Below are positions 58,401 to 64,000 of a DNA stretch of 64,000 bases, piece by piece. Source of the DNA: Diphasiastrum complanatum. Taxonomy: Eukaryota > Streptophyta > Lycopodiopsida > Lycopodiales > Lycopodiaceae. The translations under genes and the position numbers were made by a program. Below the pieces are notes generated by a model. That model saw only the letters and a program-made list of their open reading frames with translations, did not search any database and was not told the DNA's origin. The stretch covers positions 23,375,810 through 23,439,809 of the forward strand of contig CM055100.1 of the NCBI GenBank assembly GCA_029204225.1. Reading direction: 5' to 3'. Numbering within the stretch: the first letter of the stretch is position 1; each line of letters opens with the position of its first letter.

Positions 58401-61400
58401 TGAATGTCCACAACTATCGCACTATTATGATTGGTTATACCATGGCCAAGTTGTACGCCACTATTCTCTAGAACTTCGTTACGATAGAGGCCGATTCTCG
58501 ACTATTGTATTCGATTGGCCAGACTGGCTTCCGTCGGGGTTATAGCACTCTTGATCATGTCCTCACCCTACGTACTGTCATGAGGAGGCAAAGCATATGG
58601 GCAAGAAGGTATTTGCTTGTTTCGTTGATCTCTCTAAGGCCTTTGATATTGTTCCCTGTCATCTTTTGATCAACAGACTACGTCAGCTTGGTTTTTCCAA
58701 CTCTATTCTCGCGGCAGTGGTTGCTCTGTATGAGAGAGTTCTAGCACGTATTCGGCTGGGTACTGATTTGTCTTCTCCCATCCGTAGCACTGTTGGTGTC
58801 AAGCAAGGCTGTCCACTGTCCCCTCCGCTGTTTGCACTTTATATTGATGATCTTGAGCGCCTCATTCGTGAAGAAGGTGGAGATGGCTGCCCGTTGGCTC
58901 ATTTGCTCATCCCCATTCCGCTTTATGCTGATGATATTGTTCTGCTTTCTCCCTCACCAGAAGGGTTGCAGTGTCACTTACAGGTCTTACATTGGTTTTG
59001 TGTTGCTTGGGGTATCTCTGTTAACTTAAAAAGACGAAGATCATGATTTTCAACACCAATCGACAGAGCCTTCACAATTATCAATTTTTCTATGACGGCC
59101 AGGAAGTTGACATTGTTGCCTCTTATACTTACTTGGGAGTCTTGTTTACTGTGCCCGTTCTTGGTTTTTGCTAGGCTGCATTTGCGCACATTTCCTCCGG
59201 TCTTGTAGCACTGGTTACAGTTCGAGCGTGGTTGTACAATGAATCATATTTTTGATCCCGCTACTAGATGCCAGTTGTTTCACACACGGGTGGTTCCAGC
59301 AGTGATGTATGCCTCTGAGATCTGGTTGCCAGGACTTTCTCTTCGGGACTGGGCAGGCATTTTCCGCATTCAGGCCACTATCTTGGGTCGCATGATACGT
59401 GCCAAGACTACCACCACCCCTCATGATATCCTATGTGCTGAGTTTGCTACTCCTCCGATCATCCTTGAGGGCTTTTTCCGCCTTATTCTTTTTCTTTAGT
59501 GGATTCAGGAGATTCGTGCATCTCACCCGGAGAGATACATAGTTGCTGCGGTTACTTCTTCACATATCCTAGCTGATTCCCATGCCAAATTCTCCTGGTA
59601 CCAGCAGGCATCTGATCTCTTACGACATTTGGGCATCTCTATCATGGATCTTCCTCGTGGTACGCATTCATATATCCCAGGCTATTTATTTCGTCGATAT
59701 ATGCAGCAGATTTGGAGCTCCCTCCCACCTTCCTGCATTCGACTGAGCTATTACCAGAGACACTTCCTCTCTTTGGATCCTTCTGGTTTGCCATTGTTGC
59801 CGCTCTATCTCTCACAGCCCCTATCACACGGCCTGCGCTTGTTCGTGAGATGCTTACTCTCCGTTAGTCTCATCTGCCTATACCAGATCACCTGGGGTTA
59901 GACTCCTAGCAGCTGCTTCTCATTGGCTTCTTTCAGATTTGAGCACATGCTGATGACTCCGATGATGAGATTCCTATCCATGTGCCACCGTGGAAAAAGC
60001 CCAGATGTAGTCGCCACTTGCCTCCATCAGGGCCCATTGTACACTCCACTCAGCGGACACTTCACACTTACTTTCGTTGATATGTACTTATCCTCCACCT
60101 GGCCCGGGTTGTGGGCATTGGTACTTTTTCTGTAGTTCTTTTGTTATACTCGGAGACGTTTTATGCCCCCTGAATTAGACCATATTTTGAATTAGACCCT
60201 TTTGGTCTTTTGTACCTTTGGTACCTCACAAACACTAATAAAGCTTTCTTTCTTTCTTTCTTTCTCTCTCTCACCTCAATTCACTCTCATTTTTCTTATC
60301 ATACAGAATTGTGGTAGAGAAGCACATTTGTGCTATTCTCTCTATTTATCTAATGCTTGCGTGTTCATCTTTCTTCTTTGTGATTGATCAGTTATGGTAG
60401 TTATAGCGTTATGAGCCTCGGTTGCCTATGAACTCTACAATGAATCAAAATGACCAAGCCTCCTCAAATGCCATTCTCTTACTCTTGTTGGAGATGCAAG
60501 GAAACCTCATATGCATAATTGAAAACATATCACATTTTGCAGATGTTCTTTCTCGATTGGGTAATCAATGTGCGAGTTTATGAAAAGTCTGGAGAAAAAA
60601 GGGTTTGATTTGTAACGGAATTGGGCCCTTGGCGAGTGTGTCCTTGCCAATGTTTTGCCTTTTTGAGGTGGAGTATCTCTTGGATCATCAACAAAACACA
60701 TCTTTGATTGATTACTAGAAAGGATCACAGGTAACTGACCGCTTTATGAAGAGGCAATGATACCTATGGTTAGCATGCACATGGACATTTATATTGTCAA
60801 TCGGTCCAAACGCTTTTTATTTGTCATTTGGACCATATGCTTCTTGGTGTTCGTTGGGTCCACCATTTATATGTTGTCAGTTACTAAGGTGATCTATGAG
60901 TCACATGGTCATTATTGGGTCTGCCAAAGTTTCTAAAGAGAGCTGCTTCATACCAGACAACTGAGTAAACTGGATCCCCCAGTCCATTTTTTTGTTTTGT
61001 ATGGATCATAGGGAAATCGCCAAATTGACAAGTGGTTCGGGGCTGGAAAATCTGGATTCTTGTCAAATGGTTACTGACTTACATTAGTCTTCATGATATT
61101 CAAATGCAAGGTGACATATGAAACTTGTCACTGCTTGAAAACTTGGGTTTGTTTTTTACATTTAGTTAATTCGATTTCCTTCTTGCATTATGTCGAGCTT
61201 TTTTACCCTTTCTTTTCTTCAGCAAGCGTACAGCGAGGCTTCATTGTCTTACACATGTACCACTACTTGACCATTAAGGATGAGACTACTATTGTTTTCT
61301 ATTGCTAACTTTGTCTTTGAACTAGTGTCTCTAGTATTACTCTGAAAGTTTATCCCACAACATATTGCCGAGCTTGTTGCTTGCATCGGTGATGTGTGAA

Positions 61401-62359
61401 GGACTGAGCAGAGGAGTTATTGGGTTCAGTTGTAGTTCTGGGGTCATCGTTTATAAACCATCTGAAAAATTTGGAGAAATTTTCATAGAATCTGGTACAT
61501 TGAGGTCATCAATTCTTAGCTGTTAAAGCATGTTATTGTTGACAGTTCACAGTTGAAATGTATATAACAAAGGTGTTGATCATTGAATTGTCACTCTTTA
61601 AGCGATGCAGAAAGAAAATGGATTTGGATTGCTTGCTGAGGCCCCCAGTTACTGTACTATTCGTCTCAGATTTCCAAACGACACACAATCAAAATGGGTA
61701 GTTTTTTCTCTTTGTTCAGTATCATGTCGATGTAGAATGTAGTCATATATTTATATTTAGCACAGGAAACTTTTAAACAAGTATGAGTGTTGACAAATAT
61801 AGTAACTGCAGATGCTGAAATGGTGTATTTTTATGAATAAAAGAGCTAATCCTTGTTTTTTTTCATAGTTAGATTTAAGCTGCTTATTTTTGCACTTAAA
61901 GCCATCATCAATGTTTCAGAGAGATCCCAAAACAGGAGAGCTGGAGCCTGTGATTTATGAATTCAACATATGTGAAAGTTTGAGTATATGGGAGCAGGCA
62001 AGTCATTTTACTAAAACATACATTCCCACATCGTAACTTCCTACTGTGTCTAGGTTGAATATAAAATTGCACAGAGTACTCTAAACCCAGTGCTTTTATT
62101 GTTGCACCTCTGATTGATCCAACCATCTCCATATTTTGTGCCAGCAACATGAACAAAATCAACGTGTGCGCTCACCTTGAGGGTTATTATTTTGGGTACT
62201 GTCTGTGATATAGATTTCAGGTTTGTGTAGACATTCAACCCGTTGCCTTAATGTGCAGATCCGAAATAGCAGTACCATTTTGACAAAGGAATACATAGAT
62301 GGATTACCAAATGGATGGGAAGAATATGCATGGCGAAGAATCAACAAGGGCATCTTGCT
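41397..62359 (+). CDS. SIA1/SIA2-like: Sialyltransferase-like protein (SIA1/SIA2, GT29-type), N-terminal five exons; 3' part beyond the window
   Basis: Plus-strand exons: 41397-41472, 42182-42264, 61611-61697, 61920-61997, 62259-62359. They join in frame (25+1/3, 28, 29, 26 and 33+2/3 codons) with no stop. Exon 1 gives a short cytoplasmic start and a single hydrophobic anchor ([19 protein letters not shown]), the type II Golgi layout. Exon 2 ends [13 protein letters not shown], exon 3 reads [20 protein letters not shown], exon 4 has [15 protein letters not shown], and exon 5 has [20 protein letters not shown] then INKGIL. These follow the N-terminal stem of plant sialyltransferase-like proteins (recalled from the Arabidopsis family, where the same order leads into INKGIQLNRC). 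Intron 2 is about 19.3 kb and full of transposons. Intron 4 uses a GC donor (GCAAGT); the others are GT-AG. The final donor GTAAAA at 62,360 points to further exons, with the sialyl motifs, right of the window. Plants lack clear sialic acid, so the enzyme's substrate is uncertain. The gene could be intact or cut off beyond the edge. Confidence 0.87.
41700..42110 (+). repeat. Degenerate TTTAGGGTTTAATCTA repeats in intron 1 of the SIA-like gene
   Basis: Variants of TTTAGGGTTTAA and TCTAGGGTTGAATC recur about a dozen times in two patches (41,705-41,785 and 41,960-42,100), with spacing near 15-20 bases. TTTAGGG is the plant telomere unit, but the copies are too diverged and widely spaced to be a telomeric insertion. 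More likely a local microsatellite-like expansion. Confidence 0.6.
42736..42803 (+). repeat. Fragment of the LTR family found at 54.6 kb
   Basis: Sixty-eight bases (GTAAATTAATTATGGCTATG...TTAATGGTTTAGAG) match 54711-54785 with small changes, inside the 3' LTR of the chromovirus there. It stops exactly where the truncated LTR A of another family starts, so it marks a recombination junction. Confidence 0.75.
42804..43118 (-). repeat. 3' LTR of chromovirus element 1 (truncated, 315 of 358 bp)
   Basis: The segment matches 48507-48821 base for base in length, with about 18 differences by eye count, nearly all C/T or G/A. The outer 43 bases of the LTR (present at 48464-48506) are missing. The inner edge (plus strand ...TAACA) abuts a polypurine tract, as a 3' LTR on the minus strand should. 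Confidence 0.9.
43119..43133 (-). other. Polypurine tract of chromovirus element 1
   Basis: The minus strand reads TTAAGGGGGAGGGAG directly before the LTR start TGTTACG. This is the usual second-strand priming site and fixes the 3' LTR edge. Confidence 0.88.
43130..46022 (-). pseudogene. Chromovirus element 1: reverse transcriptase, RNase H, integrase and chromodomain
   Basis: Minus-strand order: RT start [31 protein letters not shown] and [19 protein letters not shown] (45,789-45,530); active-site block [13 protein letters not shown] (about 45,225); RNase H with [13 protein letters not shown] and the VANALSRM end (44,628-44,440); integrase zinc finger [20 protein letters not shown] and C-x2-C, then SMDFIVGLP (44,127-43,800); C-terminal part with [30 protein letters not shown] and a chromodomain-like tail [19 protein letters not shown] and EKATWE (43,579-43,200). 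The chromodomain places it among chromoviruses, which use it to steer integration to marked chromatin. Most of the integrase core after D64 is deleted, and part of the RT palm is replaced by a repeat (see 45,240-45,350), so it cannot move by itself. Confidence 0.93.
45240..45350 (-). repeat. ACTCATAATGACC repeat replacing part of the RT palm
   Basis: Four to five copies of ACTCATAA(T/C) with a linker such as GACC or CACCTTAA occur here. The minus-strand frame enters it as RHGHYEF and leaves as [13 protein letters not shown], so the usual block between (about 24 residues with the MPFGL motif) is gone. TATGAGTTTAAGGT comes from the GHYEF coding sequence itself, repeated out of frame. Confidence 0.8.
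46023..46380 (-). repeat. Solo LTR, 358 bp, nested inside chromovirus element 1, with 5-bp TSD
   Basis: Plus strand starts TGTAATGG and ends GCTCGTAACA, the same family and length as the LTR at 48464-48821. The 5-bp direct repeat GGAAG flanks it (46018-46022 and 46381-46385). Removing it would rejoin the protease frame (ending SSGP) with the frame leading to RT. No internal sequence is present, so it is what remains after recombination between the two LTRs of a nested insertion. Confidence 0.93.
46381..48449 (-). pseudogene. Chromovirus element 1: gag remnant, zinc knuckle and protease
   Basis: Going down the minus strand: a leader and gag start with [20 protein letters not shown] and a helical region (47,419-47,108); a zinc knuckle [14 protein letters not shown] (about 46,915-46,870); then, in a different frame, the aspartic protease with [20 protein letters not shown] (about 46,650) and DIALGRDWL (about 46,420). 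The central gag domain is missing and the zinc knuckle is out of frame with protease. The solo LTR interrupts the polyprotein just after GRDWL. The 47,520-48,449 part is a non-coding leader with several imperfect repeats around GCGCTGGACC and CTCCAAAA. Confidence 0.85.
48450..48462 (-). other. Primer-binding site of chromovirus element 1, tRNA-Met type
   Basis: The minus strand reads TGGTATCAGAGCC one base after the LTR end ...TTACA. It fixes the inner edge of the 5' LTR. Confidence 0.92.
48464..48821 (-). repeat. 5' LTR of chromovirus element 1, 358 bp
   Basis: Plus strand starts TGTAAGAG next to the primer site and ends CTCGTAATA, where the expected final CA has changed to TA. It is a match over its whole length with the solo LTR and, apart from 43 bases, with the 3' LTR. 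GC-rich for this window. Confidence 0.93.
48822..49060. repeat. Short tandem motifs CCGATTCGAACC and GGACTCAG
   Basis: The first part (48,829-48,900) has five or six copies of TTCGAACC with CGATTCGAACC linkers. The second (48,960-49,040) has repeats of GGACTCA and GGAGTCA. Both are low-complexity. The remainder to about 49,800 shows no gene. Confidence 0.7.
49061..50031. other. Intron 2 sequence, no gene recognised
   Basis: AT-rich non-coding DNA between the chromovirus and the hAT relic. The only structure is the (CT)n tract at 49799-49848. Confidence 0.5.
49799..49848. repeat. (CT)n microsatellite
   Basis: About 50 bases of uninterrupted CT within intron 2 of the SIA-like gene. Confidence 0.95.
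50032..52220 (-). pseudogene. hAT-superfamily transposase relic, C-terminal half
   Basis: On the minus strand near 52,130-52,030 the frame reads [20 protein letters not shown] then PWVWEVLD, the conserved catalytic-region block of hAT transposases (C-A-A-H-C-x-D-L). A neighbouring frame continues [20 protein letters not shown] and PTRFVTQ (to about 51,930). Near 50,950-50,850 is the C-terminal dimerisation domain: [20 protein letters not shown] and, after a shift, [11 protein letters not shown]. Two further possible exons (about 50,450-50,345 and 50,176-50,032) encode [20 protein letters not shown] and a basic-then-acidic tail ending in a stop at 50032-50034. Several stops and frameshifts disable it. 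The N-terminal BED finger was not found. It is antisense to the host gene. Confidence 0.82.
52221..52890. other. Intron 2 sequence, possibly the decayed 5' part of the hAT element
   Basis: No clear domain. The minus strand near 52,560-52,700 resembles decayed coding sequence ([20 protein letters not shown]), which is the W-S-D-x-R motif region of the hAT DUF659 domain, so the relic probably extends into this stretch. Confidence 0.5.
52896..54632 (+). pseudogene. Chromovirus element 2: RNase H, integrase and chromodomain relic
   Basis: Plus strand: RNase H with [20 protein letters not shown] (about 53,010) and a decayed VADALSQI end (53,215); integrase zinc finger C-x2-C in [20 protein letters not shown] (about 53,550), first catalytic block SMDFMIGLP (53,650), second [12 protein letters not shown] (about 53,840); after a frameshift at about 53,935 the core continues [20 protein letters not shown]; the end has [11 protein letters not shown] and a chromodomain remnant [17 protein letters not shown] (54,525-54,580). 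Gag, protease and most of RT are absent. It is a related but separate lineage from element 1 and in the opposite orientation. Confidence 0.9.
54635..54645 (+). other. Polypurine tract of chromovirus element 2
   Basis: AAGGGGGGAAG lies two bases before the LTR start TGTCATGCCC, the expected position for second-strand priming. Confidence 0.85.
54648..55240 (+). repeat. 3' LTR of chromovirus element 2 (right edge uncertain)
   Basis: It starts TGTCATGCCCACAATTG after the polypurine tract and contains a TATA-like GGGTATAAGTATACCC at about 54,918. A piece of it (54711-54785) recurs at 42736-42803. No second LTR is in the window and no clear CA end or target duplication could be chosen; the end may lie anywhere from about 55,100 to 55,300. 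Confidence 0.6.
55395..55453. repeat. (CT)n microsatellite
   Basis: About 59 bases of uninterrupted CT within intron 2 of the SIA-like gene. Confidence 0.95.
55650..56930 (+). pseudogene. LINE copy 1: 5' region and ORF1
   Basis: After a roughly 280-base non-coding start, a frame opens at 55,934 and runs to 56,614 with one in-frame stop at 56,348. It carries a predicted coiled coil ([20 protein letters not shown] onward, heptad-like) and then LNLRFRGLP, the start of an RRM-like fold, followed after frame breaks by [16 protein letters not shown] and IYIDDDLT. This is the layout of plant L1-type ORF1 RNA-binding proteins. The start at about 55,650 is a guess. Confidence 0.7.
56960..60240 (+). 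pseudogene. LINE copy 1: ORF2 endonuclease and reverse transcriptase
   Basis: The endonuclease (about 56,970-57,620) begins [10 protein letters not shown] and has [11 protein letters not shown], the conserved W-N-x-x-G and E-x-x positions of APE-type nucleases. The linker has [15 protein letters not shown] (57,860). [36 protein letters not shown], then an open frame at 58,597-59,046 with [38 protein letters not shown] and the active site [10 protein letters not shown]. The C-terminal region continues to about 60,000 with [16 protein letters not shown]. Frameshifts at about 57,310, 58,130, 58,390 and 59,030, and several stops, disable it. The 3' end is the TTTC repeat tail near 60,245. Confidence 0.9.
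60241..60276 (+). repeat. LINE 3' tail: (CTTT)n/(CT)n
   Basis: AATAAAG is followed by four to five CTTT units and a short CT run. LINEs of this type usually end in a poly(A) or short tandem tail; here it is a pyrimidine-rich one on the coding strand, so the tail call is tentative. Confidence 0.55.
60277..61610 (+). other. Last part of intron 2 of the SIA-like gene
   Basis: Non-coding DNA between the LINE and exon 3. No domain or repeat edge was recognised. It ends in AAGCGATGCAG, the acceptor of exon 3. Confidence 0.6.
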
Positions 62360-62719
62360 GTAAAATTTCCTGCTTGCTACTGTAATCAAGGAATATCCTA
62401 AATAGGGGCTTATAGATATTTTTGAATTTTTTGTCCTGCCAAGATCACATGCATTGAAAATTCTTTGCAGTTTTTGCCATGAGTTGGGTTTGTCCTTAAA
62501 ATGCCAACTCTGAACATGCCAAATTGTTTTCTTCATCTTTTCTTTCGAGTTTAAAAGTTAAAGCCATTCAATGCCCTAAATTTTGTGTAAAACAAGAGCT
62601 TTTATGTCAATCCTACGATATTATTGATGTACGTTATGGACAGATCTTAGGCACTTATTTGGCGTGCAATTTGTGAGCTATCATTTTGATACAAGTCTCT
62701 TGTGGTCTTGCAAATTGTT

Positions 62720-64000
62720 AGATGTCATTTGGACACTTATTGGTTATCATAAAAGAGGATTGCCCTGCTTTCTCTCTGTCAGGTCTTCCCACTTACACCT
62801 CGTCCTTAACCACTTTTCTCCATGACTTTCCCTTCACCTCCTCGGTTGACCAACAAGCGGCCTTCTTATCTCAATCTCTTTTACAATCTGCCAATACTGC
62901 GTATCCTTCGAAAACTTTCTCATCTCATAAACGCACCCACAACAGATGGTATGACACGGAGTGTTTCTCACTGTATAAACAAGTTGTTTATGCTAGATAC
63001 CACTCTCCTCACACCTTAGCCTTGAAACAAAAGCAGTCTCACAAAGTGACTCTGAAAAAAAAGAGAGCTTATCTATAGTCCTTGGGACAAAAACTTGTCG
63101 ATGCTCTGGCCTCCCCATCCTCCACCTTCTTTTGGCGGTTGTTCTCTAGAAACCTTGTAAACCTGCTCCTATTGCTATAGAGTCATGGATAAATAATGCT
63201 ACCAAACTATATACAGTAGACTCTCTTTTCATTTCTCTTTCCCCTCGCCCATCAGAATTCACCCTCTTCACTCCGTCCATGGTTGAAAATGCCATTAAAA
63301 ATGGTCAAACTCGTAAGTCCACTGATGTTGACTTCTTAAGCATGGACTTCCTAAAACTAGTCGCTCACATTATCGCCCTGTACATTTCCCATATCTTTAA
63401 CCAATCTGTCATTTTTTGGTCTTCCCACGTCTTGGTGCACTAACCTTTTACACCCTATACTCAAAGCCGTCGATCCTTTGAATGTAGACAACTACCGCAC
63501 TACTATGATCAATCACACTATGACCAAACTATATGGATCAGTTTTGCAATCTATTATCAGCTCTCAGGTAGAGACAGAGGGTTTACATGCTATGGGACAG
63601 GCAGGTTTTCGCGCTGGCTACAGCTGACCAAATATTCATCTTGAGATGTATTATTGAGGAGGCTATGTTCAGGAAGCAGAGGTTTTATTGTTGCTTTGTG
63701 GACTTCCACAAAGCCTTTGATTATGTTCCGAGACACCTTTTACTCCAGCGCCTGACATCACTTGGCTTTTCTCAGGAGATCATTGCTGCTATCATCACAT
63801 TGTATGAGAGAGTGTGGGCTCGATTCCGGGATGGTGATGGATGGTCCTCTTATATTCACAGTACAATGGGAGTAAAGCAGGGATGTCCTTTGTCCCTTAC
63901 TCTCTTTGCTCTATACATTGACAATCTTGAGCGGATTATTAGGGAAGAGGGTGGAGATGGCTGTCCTTTAGCAGATATTGTTATCCCTATTTTACTATAT
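62720..64000 (+). pseudogene. LINE copy 2: linker and reverse transcriptase, running off the right edge
   Basis: It lies in intron 5 of the SIA-like gene. SHKRTHNRWYDTECFSLYKQ (about 62,925) matches the [15 protein letters not shown] of copy 1. Then come NAIKNGQTRKSTDVDFLSMD (63,290), FRAGYS-like GRFSRWLQ and, from 63,675, [40 protein letters not shown] and the start of the catalytic block at the last bases (PILLY). The part 5' of the linker is missing, as expected for a 5'-truncated LINE. Frameshifts near 63,165, 63,440 and 63,625 show it is dead. Same family and orientation as copy 1. Confidence 0.88.

Noticed and set aside
62159-62536. 125-codon minus-strand open frame overlapping exon 5 of the SIA-like gene
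   Set aside because: It is a shadow: the plus strand there encodes the conserved [18 protein letters not shown] segment with correct splice sites.

Overview
The window looks like nuclear DNA of a land plant with a large, repeat-rich genome. It holds spliced eukaryotic genes with GT-AG introns, plant-type Ty1/copia and Ty3/gypsy LTR retrotransposons (with a chromodomain lineage), hAT and CACTA transposase relics, L1-like LINEs, and many long (CT)n/(GA)n and (AC)n tracts. Two conserved plant genes could be assembled exon by exon. Nothing fixes the species; the long transposon-filled introns and the divergence of both proteins from flowering-plant versions would suit a fern or a similar large-genome plant, which is a weak inference.

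Layout. 1-874: right end of a minus-strand copia-type element (leader, tRNA-Met primer site, 664-bp LTR). 4.5-5.7 kb: CACTA/EnSpm transposase relic behind a CpG-rich GACGTC block. 6.3-7.8 kb: cluster of long microsatellites. 10.2-14.4 kb, minus: an intact ten-exon TOM1-family gene (284 aa), whose intron 3 carries a 464-bp hAT-like nonautonomous element with an 8-bp target-site duplication. 15.8-27.7 kb: relics of a copia element, a gypsy element behind an 800-bp minisatellite, and a nearly full-length decayed copia polyprotein. 29.1-31.2 kb: AC-rich repeat family in direct and inverted copies, able to form a long hairpin. 31.2-40.0 kb: remains of one gypsy and two copia elements packed end to end on the minus strand.

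41.4 kb to the right edge, plus strand: the 5' part of a sialyltransferase-like (SIA1/SIA2, GT29-type) gene. Five exons keep one open frame across 21 kb. Intron 2 is about 19.3 kb and holds a chromovirus with both LTRs, a solo LTR of the same family nested inside it, a hAT transposase relic, a second chromovirus and a LINE. A second LINE copy lies in intron 5 and runs off the window. The catalytic domain would lie beyond base 64,000.

TOM1-type proteins are tonoplast multipass proteins; SIA-type proteins are Golgi glycosyltransferase-like proteins. The two genes are convergent in neither direction and show no sign of working together. The rest of the window is layered transposon decay and simple repeats.
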